A stretch of DNA of 64,000 nucleotides, from NCBI RefSeq assembly GCF_040548735.1, contig NZ_JBEPSD010000001.1:2232001-2296000 (forward strand), read 5' to 3'. Under the pieces are notes generated by a model. The model was given only the letters and a program-made list of their open reading frames with translations. It was not told where the DNA came from and did no database searches. This document shows, one piece after another, positions 53,066 to 61,924 of this stretch; position 1 is the first letter of the stretch, and each line of letters starts with the position of its first letter. Both the position numbers and the translations under genes were made by a program. This DNA comes from Rhodanobacter soli. GTDB taxonomy: Bacteria; Pseudomonadota; Gammaproteobacteria; Xanthomonadales; Rhodanobacteraceae.

Positions 53066-53807
53066 GTTGCTGTCGGTGGTGGTGACCACGTTCAACAGCG
53101 CCGGCACGCTTGACGCCTGCCTGCGCGGGGTGAGCTGGGCCGACGAGATCGTGGTGCTGGATTCGGGCTCGACCGACGCCACCGCGGCGATCGCCGCGCA
53201 CTACGGCGCGCGCCTCCACACCCGGCCGTTCGCCGGCTACAGCGCACAGAAGCAGGCGGCGATCGATCTGGCCAGCCATCGTTGGGTACTGCTGCTGGAT
53301 TCCGACGAATCGCTGGACGCGGACGCCGCCACGCGTCTGCAGCAGGCACTGTTGGCGCCGACCCATGCGGGCTACCAGTTGTGGCGGCGCGAGTGGCAGT
53401 TCTGGCGCTGGCAGTCGCGGCGCGGCCGGCTCAACCACTACGTGCGCCTGTTCGACCGGCAGCGCGCGCGCATGAGCGGTCACGAGGTGCACGAGGAAGT
53501 GCAGGTGGATGGCCCGGTGGGTGTACTCGACGTGGTCATCGATCATTACGGCGAGCCCGACATCGCCGGACGCGTGGCCAAGGCGAATCGCTACTCCAGC
53601 CTGCAACAGGCCGACCTGGCCAAACGCAAGGTCGGCTGGCTGCGGCTGCGCATGGTGGCGTATCCGGCCGTGGCGTTCCTGCGCTACTACGTGCTGCGCG
53701 GACACTGGCGCTCCGGCTGGGCCGGCTTCATCGCGGCGCGCATCCACGCGTTCTACGCATTCCTGAAATACGCGAAGTTGTACGAGCGGCGACGCCCGCG
53801 GGATTGA
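53055..53807 (+). CDS. Glycosyltransferase family 2 (WaaE/KdtX-like)
   Basis: This 250-residue GT-A enzyme starts [47 protein letters not shown]. It has [10 protein letters not shown] as the DxD-type metal site, and [12 protein letters not shown]. The layout matches WaaE/KdtX-like beta-1,4-glucosyltransferases acting on the LPS inner core. The start overlaps the O-antigen ligase stop by 11 bases, so translation is coupled. It faces the next, convergent glycosyltransferase. Confidence 0.9.
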   Translation: [250 protein letters not shown]

Positions 53808-53821
53808 ACGGGCTCCAAGAC

Positions 53822-54898
53822 TCAGTTGCCGGCCAGTATCTGCAGGAACTGGGCGGCGATCACCTGCATGCTGAAGTGCTGCTGCACGTAGTCGTGTGCG
53901 GCTGCACCCATCGACGCCAGCAGGGCCGGATCGCACAGCTTCAGGATCGCGTCGCGCCACGCCGCCGTGTCGCCCGGCGGCAGCAGCAGGCCGGTCACGC
54001 CCGCCTCGAGTGTCTCGGGAATCCCGCCGATGTCGCTGCCCAGCACGGGAACGCCGGCGGCCTGCGCCTCGACCGAGACCCGGCCGAAGGTTTCCGTGGC
54101 GATCGACGGGAAGGCCAGCATGGAGAGTGCGCTGTAATAGGGGTGGACGTCAGGGATCCAGCCCAGGAAGTGATGCCGGCCCGCGGTCGGATGCGCCGTC
54201 GCGCGCTCGCGCAGCGTCCGCGCATCCGGACCGTCGCCCAGCCACAGGCAATGCAGCCGAGGCTGTTCCGCCATGGCTGCGCTGGCGGCTTCGAGCAGCG
54301 GGAAGATGCCCTTGCCGTTGTGCATGCGGCCGCTGTAGCCGAGCACGATCGCCTCTTCATCCAGGCCGAGCGAGTGCAGGATCTCGCTGCGGCGGCGCGG
54401 ATCGGCCCGGCACCGTTCCATGTCGACCGGGTTGTAGAGCACCCGTACCAGATGGCCCGGGACGCCTCGATCCAGATAGGCCTGGCGGGCATGCTTCGAG
54501 ACGGCAAGGAATCGTTGCGCGAGGCGCGGGATCAGGTAGGCGGAAAGGCGTTTCATCGGCGGCGTGCGATGCCGGAACAGCGCCACCGGCACGCGCAGCA
54601 GTCGTCCGATCAGGATCAGCGGCCAGTATTCCTTGCCGAAATTTCCCACCAGCCAGTCCGGCTTCAGCCGTCGCGCAGCCTTGATGACGGCGACATAGCC
54701 GCGCAGATCGAACACATTGCAGAATTTCGCCTTGTACCGGCGGACATCGGAGCACGCCAGTCCTTGCCAGACCGGGCCATCAGGATAGACCGCCGCACCG
54801 ACCTGATGCCCGGCCGCGGCCATGGCTTGCGCCAATGCGACGAAGTGGCTGGCGGCCCCGCTATTTTCGGGGTTGGTGCCGACAAAGAGGAGCTTCAC
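53822..54898 (-). CDS. Glycosyltransferase family 4 protein
   Basis: This 358-residue GT-B protein begins VKLLFVGTNPENSGAASHFVALAQAMAAAGHQVG. It has LYNPVDMERCRADPRRRSEIL and the donor-site motif FPSIATETFGRVSVEAQAAGVPVLGSDIGGIPE. It is a retaining GT4. The GTG at 54898 overlaps the deacetylase stop (GTGA), so it is the second gene of that unit. It probably builds a surface glycan; the sugar is not known. Confidence 0.88.
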   Translation of the reverse strand: MKLLFVGTNPENSGAASHFVALAQAMAAAGHQVGAAVYPDGPVWQGLACSDVRRYKAKFCNVFDLRGYVAVIKAARRLKPDWLVGNFGKEYWPLILIGRLLRVPVALFRHRTPPMKRLSAYLIPRLAQRFLAVSKHARQAYLDRGVPGHLVRVLYNPVDMERCRADPRRRSEILHSLGLDEEAIVLGYSGRMHNGKGIFPLLEAASAAMAEQPRLHCLWLGDGPDARTLRERATAHPTAGRHHFLGWIPDVHPYYSALSMLAFPSIATETFGRVSVEAQAAGVPVLGSDIGGIPETLEAGVTGLLLPPGDTAAWRDAILKLCDPALLASMGAAAHDYVQQHFSMQVIAAQFLQILAGN

Positions 54899-55641
54899 GC
54901 GCGGCGATCCTCGTAGCGTGACAGCACCCGCGCGGCGAACTGCGGCAGCAAGTGGTGGCGCGCCACCTGCACCCGCGGCAGTAGCCACAGGTCCATGCCG
55001 GCGAAGGCCCGGCCGCGCCGGGTCGTGGTCGCGGCGGCGAAGCCGGCCTCGCGCACCATGCCAGCCACGCGGTCGTCGGCGTCGCCGTACGGGTAGCAGA
55101 ACTGCGTGACCGATACGCCGAAGCGATCCTCCAGCGTCGCCTTGCTGCCGTGGATCTCGTCGTGCAGTTGCGTGTCATCGCATTGCGTCAGCCGTGGGTG
55201 GCTGCGGCTGTGCGCACCGATTTCCATGCCGCCGCGGTGCCAATCGCGCAGTTGCTCCGCCGACATCAGCGGCTTGCGCATGCCCAGCCGTTCGGCGTCC
55301 CACTGGTTGTATCGCCCGATGCTGCCGCTGACTACGTAGCAGGTAGCGCTGAAGCCGTAGCGCTGCAGGATCGGCAGCGCGGCGTCCAGGTTGTCCGCGT
55401 AGCCGTCGTCCAGCGTGATGATGGCGATGCGGCCGCTGCGTTCACCCCGCAGGTACGGCATCGCGGCCGACATGGACAGCCCGCTGTAACCGAGTCGACG
55501 CAACAGCCACATCTGCCGCCCGAAGGCGGCCGGGCTCACGAACAGGCTGCGGTACACGCGCAGGTCGCGCGGCGTGCGCGCGATGTTGTGGTACATGAGG
55601 ATGGGCAGGGCGGGTGTTCCCCGCGAAGCGGCGTCGCTCAC
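54895..55641 (-). CDS. Polysaccharide deacetylase family protein
   Basis: This 248-residue NodB-fold enzyme has the conserved metal-site motif TLDDGYADNLDAALPILQRYGFSATCYVVSG (the catalytic Asp-Asp pair), and EIGAHSRSHPRLT as the HxxxH metal-binding motif. It likely removes an acetyl group from a surface polysaccharide. GTG 55641 follows AGGAG by about ten bases. The following glycosyltransferase is coupled. The 224 bases up to the acyltransferase gene hold no gene that I can support. Confidence 0.9.
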   Translation of the reverse strand: MSDAASRGTPALPILMYHNIARTPRDLRVYRSLFVSPAAFGRQMWLLRRLGYSGLSMSAAMPYLRGERSGRIAIITLDDGYADNLDAALPILQRYGFSATCYVVSGSIGRYNQWDAERLGMRKPLMSAEQLRDWHRGGMEIGAHSRSHPRLTQCDDTQLHDEIHGSKATLEDRFGVSVTQFCYPYGDADDRVAGMVREAGFAAATTTRRGRAFAGMDLWLLPRVQVARHHLLPQFAARVLSRYEDRRA

Positions 55642-55865
55642 TTTTCCAACTCCTATGCCGGTGCGGTGCAAGGGAATGGCGAGTCATCGCGCGGTCTTCT
55701 CCAGTCCGGCCGTCCCGCAAGCCGAAAAGGCCCGGCGGTCCGCGGGAGTCGAGGTGGTTGCGCAAAGTCGCCACTCGGCGGCGAGACGGATCGTCGGAGT
55801 CGACCCGGATCTCGAAAGCGGCGCAATTCTCGGCCGGCGAGGCTTTCACCCGGCTGTCGGAGGGA

Positions 55866-56783
55866 TCAGTAGACCGCGGGTGCGCCGGGCGGGCGGGTCT
55901 TGAAGCGCTTGTGCACCCACAGGTACTGCTCGGGTGCCTCGCGCACCATCTGTTCGATGCAGGCGTTGACGCGGGCGGTGTCGGTTTCCACGTCAGTGCC
56001 GGGGAAGCCGTCCAGCGGTGCGCCGAGGCGCAGCGCGTAACCCCCGCCGTCGGGCAGGCGGCGATGGAAGAACGGGATCACCAGTGCGCCGGACATCCGC
56101 GCCAGGTGATGGGTGGCGGTGATGGTGGCCGCCGGCACGCCGAAGAACGGCACGAACACGGTGTCCTTGCTGCGCATGTCCTGATCGGGCGCGTACCACA
56201 GCGTGCCGCCGCCGCGCAGGTACTTCACGGTGCCGCGGATGTCGTCCTTCTCGAACATCGCGTCGGCGTAGTCCAGTCGTGCGCGCAGCACCACCCACTC
56301 GAACACGGTCGAGTCCATCCGTCGGTACATGCCGGCGATGCGGATGCGCTGCGAGACCAGCCGCGCGCACAGCTCCAGGTGCGAGAAGTGCCCGCCGACC
56401 AGCAGCACGCCCTTGCCCTGCGCGCGCGCCGCCTCGAGGTGTTCCAGCCCTTCGATGCGGGTGGAGATGCTGGTCATGCGCCGCTTGCTGCCCATCCAGC
56501 CCAGCGCGAACTCCACCAACATCAGGCCGATGTCGCGCAGGTTCGCGTCGACCAGCGCGGCGCGCGCGGCGGCATCGAGTTCGGGAAAGCACAGCGCGAT
56601 GTTCGCCGCGGCGATGCGCCGCCGCTGGGAGGGAACCCGCCGCACCAGCGCGCCGAGCCGCCGGCCCAGCCACATCAGCGCGCGCTGCGGCAGCCGTGCG
56701 ATCAGCCAGATCGCGCCCACACCCAGCCACGCCGGCCAGTGGCGCGGCGTGAGCAGCGAACGGGTGAAGGTGGGGCGGGGCAT
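55866..56783 (-). CDS. lpxL: Lipid A biosynthesis lauroyl/acyltransferase (LpxL/HtrB-like)
   Basis: This 305-residue protein has an N-terminal membrane helix and the LpxL/LpxM lysophospholipid acyltransferase core. The catalytic H-x4-E motif is in GVLLVGGHFSHLELCARL, with RMDSTVFEWVVLRARL and GGTLWYAPDQDMR after it. It adds a secondary acyl chain to Kdo2-lipid A. Possible starts are ATG 56783 and 56792; the first is used. It is divergent from waaA, the previous enzyme of the pathway. Confidence 0.92.
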   Translation of the reverse strand: MPRPTFTRSLLTPRHWPAWLGVGAIWLIARLPQRALMWLGRRLGALVRRVPSQRRRIAAANIALCFPELDAAARAALVDANLRDIGLMLVEFALGWMGSKRRMTSISTRIEGLEHLEAARAQGKGVLLVGGHFSHLELCARLVSQRIRIAGMYRRMDSTVFEWVVLRARLDYADAMFEKDDIRGTVKYLRGGGTLWYAPDQDMRSKDTVFVPFFGVPAATITATHHLARMSGALVIPFFHRRLPDGGGYALRLGAPLDGFPGTDVETDTARVNACIEQMVREAPEQYLWVHKRFKTRPPGAPAVY

Positions 56784-56912
56784 GCCGGGCATCGTGCGCA
56801 TTGTAGTGGAGGCGGGGAAGCGGGAACGGCGGGTGGCAGCGTGTCGCATGCTTCAGCCTCGTGCCTTCCCGCTCACCTGCTCTCGTATACTGCCGCGTTG
56901 GACTGACGGGCA

Positions 56913-58184
56913 TTGACGTTGCGCTATCTCTACACCCTCGCGATGTTCCTGGTGACGCCGCTGCTGGTGCTGCGGCTGCTGGCGCGTGGTGTGCGTTCGC
57001 GGCCCTACCATCGGCGCTGGCCGGAGCGGTTCGGTTTCTTCGATCCACCCGGCTTCAGCGGCAGCCTGTGGGTGCATGCGGTATCGGTCGGCGAGGTGAA
57101 TGCGGCCGAGCCGCTGATCAAGGCGTTGCGCCGGGATTATCCGAATGCCCCGCTGGTGGTCACCACGGTCACGCCGACCGGCACGGCGCGCGTGCAGCAA
57201 CTGTTCGGCGACAGCGTGTTCCACGTCTACCTGCCGTATGACCTGCCGTATGCGGTAGGCCGCTTCCTGAAGAAGGTCCGGCCGCGGCTGGCGCTGATCG
57301 TGGAAACCGAGATCTGGCCGAACCTGTATCACGCCTGCCGCAAGCGCGGCATTCCGCTGATGATCGTCAACGCGCGATTGTCGGAACGCTCGCTGCGCGG
57401 CTACAAGCCGCTGCGCGGGTTGCTGCGTTCGGCATTGCGCTGCGTGCGCCTGATCGCCGCGCAGTCGCGTACCGACGCCGCGCGCTATCGCCTACTCGGC
57501 GCCGATCCGGAGCAGGTGCTGGTGACCGGCAACATGAAGTTCGACATGCCGATACCGGGTGGCGCGGTGGCCGAAGGCGCGACGATGCGCGGGCACTGGG
57601 GTCCGCGGCGGCCGGTGTGGATGGCGGCCAGCACCCACGAGGGCGAGGAGCTGTCGGTACTGGAAGCGCACCTGCAGGTATTGAAGCGGTTGCCCGATGC
57701 GCTGCTGCTGCTCGCGCCGCGCCATCCGGAACGCTTCCGCGCGGTCGAGCATGCGGTGCGCAGCCTCGGCTTCACTGCCGCCACGCGCAGTCTCGAGGGC
57801 GTGCCATCGCCATCGCACCAGGTCTTCGTGATCGACGCCATGGGACAGTTGATGCCGTTCTTCGCGGCGTCCGACCTGGCCTTCGTCGGCGGCAGCCTGG
57901 TGCCGATCGGTGGCCATAACGTGCTGGAGCCGGCGGCCTTGTCGGTGCCGGTGCTGGTAGGGCCGCAGACCTTCAACTTCGAGGAGATCACCCGCAGCCT
58001 GATCGAAGAAGGCGGCGCCGAACGCGTGGCGGACGCCGAGCGGCTGGGGCCGTCCGTGCTGCAACTGCTGCTCGATGCAGCGAAGCGCGCACGGATGGGG
58101 CAGGCTGCGCAGCGCGTGTTCGAGCGCGAGCGCGGCGCAGTGCAGCGGGTCATGCGGCTGATCGACACGCTGTTGCAGGAATGA
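56913..58184 (+). CDS. waaA: 3-deoxy-D-manno-octulosonic acid (Kdo) transferase (WaaA)
   Basis: This 423-residue enzyme has an N-terminal membrane helix and the GT-B fold of family 30. Key motifs are WVHAVSVGEVNAAEPLIKAL (catalytic Glu), VVTTVTPTGTARVQ, ETEIWPNLYHACRKRGIPLMIVNARLSERS and FVGGSLVPIGGHNVLEPAALSVPVLVGP. It attaches Kdo to lipid IVA. The start is a TTG (56913); a second TTG at 56919 is close. It converges on the tolC-like gene across a short GC-rich hairpin. Confidence 0.96.
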   Translation: MTLRYLYTLAMFLVTPLLVLRLLARGVRSRPYHRRWPERFGFFDPPGFSGSLWVHAVSVGEVNAAEPLIKALRRDYPNAPLVVTTVTPTGTARVQQLFGDSVFHVYLPYDLPYAVGRFLKKVRPRLALIVETEIWPNLYHACRKRGIPLMIVNARLSERSLRGYKPLRGLLRSALRCVRLIAAQSRTDAARYRLLGADPEQVLVTGNMKFDMPIPGGAVAEGATMRGHWGPRRPVWMAASTHEGEELSVLEAHLQVLKRLPDALLLLAPRHPERFRAVEHAVRSLGFTAATRSLEGVPSPSHQVFVIDAMGQLMPFFAASDLAFVGGSLVPIGGHNVLEPAALSVPVLVGPQTFNFEEITRSLIEEGGAERVADAERLGPSVLQLLLDAAKRARMGQAAQRVFERERGAVQRVMRLIDTLLQE

Positions 58185-58201
58185 CGGCGCGCAAAACAGG
58201 A

Positions 58202-58223
58202 CGGCCGGGCATGGGCCCGGCCG
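58202..58223 (-). terminator. GC-rich hairpin between waaA and the tolC-like gene (weak terminator)
   Basis: CGGCCGGGC and GCCCGGCCG (58202-58210 and 58215-58223) form a 9-bp stem with the loop ATGG. On the minus strand it is followed by TCCTGTTTTG, a poor T-tract, so it may terminate the tolC-like transcript. On the plus strand there is no T-run. Confidence 0.5.
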
Positions 58224-58247
58224 CCTTCGCGTGCGATGCGCGGCGGT

Positions 58248-59549
58248 TTACTGCAGCAACGCGTTGATTTCCTCGATGTCCTTCAGGCCGGCCGTGCCCG
58301 CGGTCTGCTTGAGCAGCAGCTTGTTCAGGATGAACTGGTGGCGGGCCTGCGAATAGCTGCTTTCCGAGGAGGTCAGGGTCTGGATGGCCAGCAGCACGTT
58401 GGTCATCGTCTGGGTGCCGACATCGAAGCCGGCGCGGGTCGCCTCGAGCGCCTTGCGGCCGGATTCCACCGAGGCCTTGGCCGATTCCACCTGGGCGATG
58501 CCGGCGATCACCGAGCGATAATAGTTAAGCGTGTCGCGTACTACCTGACGCCGCTGCGCTTCCATCGCGTCGGTGGCGGCATCGCGCTGGTAGATCGACT
58601 GGCGCACGAACGACTGGGTCGCGCCGCCGGAAAAGATCGGCACGTTCAAGGTCAACCCGATCGTGGTCGAGGCCGGGTCGCGATAGCGGGCGGAGGCGTC
58701 GCTCTCCGACCAGCCGGCGCCCTTGCCGTAGCTGATGCCGGCGGTGATCGTGGGCAGGTGGCCGGCGCGCGCGGCGCTGATGTTGTGCTGGGCCGTCTCC
58801 ACGTTGTATTTCTGCGTGAGCAGGTTGGGATTGGTTTCCAGCGCCTGCTTGACCCAGCTTTCCTGGTCGGCCGGCGCCGGCGGCTGCATCGGCAGGTCGT
58901 CGCGCAGCTTCTTCAGGTCGCCGGTCGGCTTGCCGGTGATCTGGGTGAGCGCCTCGCGCGCATCGTTGAGCGCATTCTGCGCGGCGATGGTCTGCGACTT
59001 GGCCGCCTCGTAATAGGCCTTGGCCTGGTACACGTCGGTGATCGCCGAGAGGCCGACCTTGAAGCGCTGGTCGGACTGCTCGTACTGCTGGCGGAAGGCG
59101 TCCTCGTTGGCCTTGGCATAGGTCAGTTCGTCCTCGCTGGTCAGCACGCCGAAGTAGGCTGCCGCCACGCGCCCGTAAAGGTCCTGCGCTGCCGCCTGGT
59201 ACTGCTCGTCCTGCGCATCCGCCGCCGAATGGGCGGCCTTGAGGTTGGCGTACTTGCTGAAGTCGAGCACGGTCTGGCTGAGCGTGCCCTTGATTGCGCG
59301 TGAACGGCTGTGGCCGATCTGGTTGCCGCCGTTGGTCTGGTTGAGGCTCATGCTTGCTCCGATCTGTGGCAGCAACGACGCACGCGCCTGGTCCACACCT
59401 TCGCCGATGGCCAGCCGGGTGGCATCGGCCTGCGACAGCACCGGATCATTGGCGCGCGCTTCGCGGTAGGCATCGAGCAGATCCTCGCCGTGGCTGGGCA
59501 GCGAGATGGCGGCCAGGGCCAGTGCAAGAGTGAGCAGCTTCAAACGCAT
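58248..59549 (-). CDS. tolC: TolC-type outer membrane efflux channel
   Basis: This 433-residue protein has a signal peptide (MRLKLLTLALALAAISLPSHG) and the two repeats of the OEP fold. The mature start is EDLLDAYREARANDPVLSQADATRLAIGEGVDQARASLLPQIG; the second half has NPNLLTQKYNVETAQHNISAARAGHLPTI. Conserved KVGLSAITDVYQAKAYYEAAKSQ and AGFDVGTQTMTNVLLA follow. It forms a trimeric channel for type I secretion or drug efflux. The upstream Pcm-like gene is 34 bases away and on the same strand. Confidence 0.95.
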   Translation of the reverse strand: MRLKLLTLALALAAISLPSHGEDLLDAYREARANDPVLSQADATRLAIGEGVDQARASLLPQIGASMSLNQTNGGNQIGHSRSRAIKGTLSQTVLDFSKYANLKAAHSAADAQDEQYQAAAQDLYGRVAAAYFGVLTSEDELTYAKANEDAFRQQYEQSDQRFKVGLSAITDVYQAKAYYEAAKSQTIAAQNALNDAREALTQITGKPTGDLKKLRDDLPMQPPAPADQESWVKQALETNPNLLTQKYNVETAQHNISAARAGHLPTITAGISYGKGAGWSESDASARYRDPASTTIGLTLNVPIFSGGATQSFVRQSIYQRDAATDAMEAQRRQVVRDTLNYYRSVIAGIAQVESAKASVESGRKALEATRAGFDVGTQTMTNVLLAIQTLTSSESSYSQARHQFILNKLLLKQTAGTAGLKDIEEINALLQ

Positions 59550-59583
59550 GGAGTGCCTCGTGGGGATCGATTCGGGGGCGAAA

Positions 59584-60243
59584 TCAGAACACGAACCGTT
59601 GCGGCGGTTCGGCGTGGGTCAGGTAGGGCAGATCGGTTTCGAACAGGGTTTCCTCGCGATAGCGGCCGGCGCCCTCGTGGGTGAGCAAGGTGGCCTGCTG
59701 CACCGGCGACTGGCCGCGGACGACCAGTGCGCGCGCGCCGGGCTTGAGCCAGGTCAGCCAGCGCGACGGGATCGCGTGCACCGCACCGGTCACCACCAGC
59801 GCGTCGAACAGGCCATCGGGCTGCCATGCGTTGACCGCCTCGCCGGTGGCCAGGCTGGCGTTCGCGATGCCGGCGGCCTGCAGGCGCTGTGCGGCGGCCG
59901 CGGTGAAATCGGCATGGATGTCGACGCTGGTCACCTGGGCGGACAGGGTGGCCAGGCAGGCGGTGAGGAAGCCCGAACCGGTGCCGATTTCCAGCACGTG
60001 GTCGGTGGGCAGCAGCTCCAGCGCCTGCAGCACGCGGCCTTCCACCACCGGCTTCATCATCACTTCGCCATGACCCAGCGGCAGGCACAGGTCGGCGAAG
60101 GCCAGCTGGCGGTGTTCGGCGGCGACGAAATCCTCGCGGCGCACGCGGCTGATCACGTCCAGCACGCGGCCGTCCAGTACTTCCCACGGGCGCACCTGGT
60201 TTTCCACCATGTTGAGTCGCGCCTGCTCGATATTCATCGCCAT
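59584..60243 (-). CDS. Protein-L-isoaspartate O-methyltransferase family protein (Pcm-like)
   Basis: This 219-residue SAM methyltransferase has NIEQARLNMVENQVRPWEVLD at the start, which is shared by the variant of Pcm found near tolC in this group. LPLGHGEVMMKPVVEGRVLQAL resembles the Pcm substrate loop. The SAM site is VLEIGTGSGFLTACLATL. Repair of isoaspartyl residues is inferred; the family also includes other targets. ATGs at 60243 and 60237 are both possible; I report the first. Confidence 0.85.
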   Translation of the reverse strand: MAMNIEQARLNMVENQVRPWEVLDGRVLDVISRVRREDFVAAEHRQLAFADLCLPLGHGEVMMKPVVEGRVLQALELLPTDHVLEIGTGSGFLTACLATLSAQVTSVDIHADFTAAAAQRLQAAGIANASLATGEAVNAWQPDGLFDALVVTGAVHAIPSRWLTWLKPGARALVVRGQSPVQQATLLTHEGAGRYREETLFETDLPYLTHAEPPQRFVF

Positions 60244-60447
60244 CTGCTCGTGTCCCGTGCGGATCGAAAAAGGTCAAAAAGGATAAGCGCTTGCGCCTGC
60301 CCCTACAATGACGTGCCCCGACAGTGACAAGCCTGCCGGTTGCATGGCAGGCCACGAAGTGCCGGAAGTCATCGCAAGGGGTTGACGGGCGTCACCCGTT
60401 GCCGCGCGCAAGCGGAAAGGCCTCGAAACCGTGGTTCCGACGCCAAC

Positions 60448-60477
60448 TTGGAAAATAATTGAACCGCCACGTATAAT
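60448..60477 (+). promoter_or_regulatory. Strong sigma-70-like promoter upstream of the TetR gene
   Basis: TTGGAA at 60448-60453 and a perfect TATAAT at 60472-60477 are 18 bases apart. The region is noticeably AT-rich. The TetR start codon at 60511 lies 34 bases beyond the -10 box. A TetR operator may overlap, but I could not fix a palindrome. Confidence 0.75.
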
Positions 60478-60510
60478 AAAGCGAGAGTTTCCGTTTGGGA
60501 AGGTGGAGGC

Positions 60511-61161
60511 ATGAATACCAGCGCGCAAATCAGGCCCCAGGGTCCCGGTCGCCCGAAGGACATGGAGAAGCGTGCGGCCATCCTGGTGGCGGCGAAGGCC
60601 CTGTTCATCCGCAACGCGTTTGCTGGTACCAGCATGGACGCGATCGCGGCGGATGCCGGCGTGTCCAAGCTCACCGTGTACAGCCACTTCGGCGACAAGG
60701 ACAACCTGTTCCGCGAAGTGATCCGCTCGCGCATCCAGGACCTGCTGCCGGAGGAGACCTATTTCTTCGATCCGCACGCCGACATCCGCGCCACCCTGCT
60801 GCGGGTGGCGCTGACCCATGCCCACCTCGATTGCAACGCCGAGACCGTGGGTACGTTCCGCGCCATTCTCAGCGACTGCCGCCAGGGCAACCCGCGCTAC
60901 GGCAAGCTGATCTGGGAAGAGGGCGCGAAGCGTACACATGGCTTGATGGAACGCCTGCTGCAGCAGGCGGTTGACGCCGGCCAACTCGATATCGACGACG
61001 TGGCGCGCGCCAGCGGGCAATTCCTCAGCCTGATCAAGGGCAACCTGATGATGCGCCAGATGTTCGGTTGCACCGAATGCCCCGAGAGCTATACCGAGGA
61101 AATCGAAAGCACCGCGCGAGCCGGCGTCGAGATGTTCCTGCGCGCCTACCAGCCGCGTTGA
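60511..61161 (+). CDS. TetR/AcrR family transcriptional regulator
   Basis: This 216-residue protein has an N-terminal helix-turn-helix (DMEKRAAILVAAKALFIRNAFAGTSMDAIAADAGVSKLTVYSHFGDKDNLF at residues 17-67) and a TetR_C_7-like ligand domain (AETVGTFRAILSDCRQGNPRYGKLIWEEG). GGAGG precedes ATG 60511. It is divergent from the Pcm-like and tolC-like genes (267-base gap), so it may regulate them; efflux-linked TetR proteins are often so placed. A clean terminator follows it. Confidence 0.93.
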   Translation: MNTSAQIRPQGPGRPKDMEKRAAILVAAKALFIRNAFAGTSMDAIAADAGVSKLTVYSHFGDKDNLFREVIRSRIQDLLPEETYFFDPHADIRATLLRVALTHAHLDCNAETVGTFRAILSDCRQGNPRYGKLIWEEGAKRTHGLMERLLQQAVDAGQLDIDDVARASGQFLSLIKGNLMMRQMFGCTECPESYTEEIESTARAGVEMFLRAYQPR

Positions 61162-61178
61162 ATCGATACGCTTGAACC

Positions 61179-61206
61179 GGGCCAGGTGAAGTTCTCTTCA
61201 CCTGGC
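61179..61206 (+). terminator. Intrinsic terminator of the TetR gene
   Basis: GCCAGGTGAA and TTCACCTGGC (61179-61188 and 61195-61204) form a 10-bp stem, and a run of five T follows to 61209. Confidence 0.92.
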
Positions 61207-61290
61207 TTTTTCATGCGCGTTCCTAGGCTGCGACTTTCGACGGTACCGCATGTCCATCGGTACCCATCCCCACGTCCGCAGGAGCAAGCC

Positions 61291-61887
61291 ATGGCCAAGA
61301 CCAAGCCGTTCGTCAGCGACATCGAGAACATCCGCAAGCGCGCGCGCCAAGACATCGACAAGGGCGCGATGACGGCAGGTTACCGTGCGGACCGGGCTAC
61401 CGTGGTCAAGCTGCTCAACCATGCGCTGGCCACCGAGCTGGTCTGCGTGCTGCGCTACAAGTACCACTACTACATGGCCTCGGGCATCCACTCGCAGGCG
61501 ATCAAGGCCGAGTTCCTGCAGCACGCGAACGAGGAGCAGGGCCACGCCGACCTGATCGCCGAGCGCATCACCCAGCTCGACGGCAAGCCGAACCTGTCGC
61601 CGGAAGGCCTGCTCAGCCGCAGCCATTCCGACTACGTCGAGGGCGAGGACATCGTCGACATGATCAAGGAAGACCTGGTTGCCGAACGCATCGCGATCGA
61701 CAGCTACCGCGAGATGATCAGCTACGTCGGCACCGACGACCCGACCACCCGCCGTGTGCTGGAAGGCATCTTGGCGATGGAGGAGGAGCATGCCGAGGAC
61801 ATGAACACGCTGCTGGAACAGCTCGGCAAGAAGGGCGAGCCGGCCAAGCCGTCGCCGACCCGGAAAGCCGCCGGCAAGCGCGGCTGA
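61291..61887 (+). CDS. Ferritin-like (bacterioferritin-type) diiron protein
   Basis: This 198-residue protein has four ferritin-like helices with ligand pattern Glu49 (HALATELVCVLRYKYHYY), Glu82-x2-His85 (NEEQGHADL), Glu132 (LVAERIAIDSY) and Glu164-x2-His167 (MEEEHAED). That is a complete diiron site. The tail (residues 180-198) is basic and Pro-rich: KKGEPAKPSPTRKAAGKRG. It belongs to the bacterioferritin-related group, but I see no haem Met. It may store or oxidise iron, or protect from peroxide. CAGGAG precedes ATG 61291. Confidence 0.87.
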   Translation: MAKTKPFVSDIENIRKRARQDIDKGAMTAGYRADRATVVKLLNHALATELVCVLRYKYHYYMASGIHSQAIKAEFLQHANEEQGHADLIAERITQLDGKPNLSPEGLLSRSHSDYVEGEDIVDMIKEDLVAERIAIDSYREMISYVGTDDPTTRRVLEGILAMEEEHAEDMNTLLEQLGKKGEPAKPSPTRKAAGKRG

Positions 61888-61924
61888 TCGTGCGCGGCGG
61901 CGCGCATGCGCGCCGCGCGACGCA

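Noticed and set aside
55642..55865. Possible gene in the gap between the deacetylase and acyltransferase genes
   Set aside because: Frames here are short or extend as shadows over neighbours. No start with a ribosome-binding site or family similarity was found.
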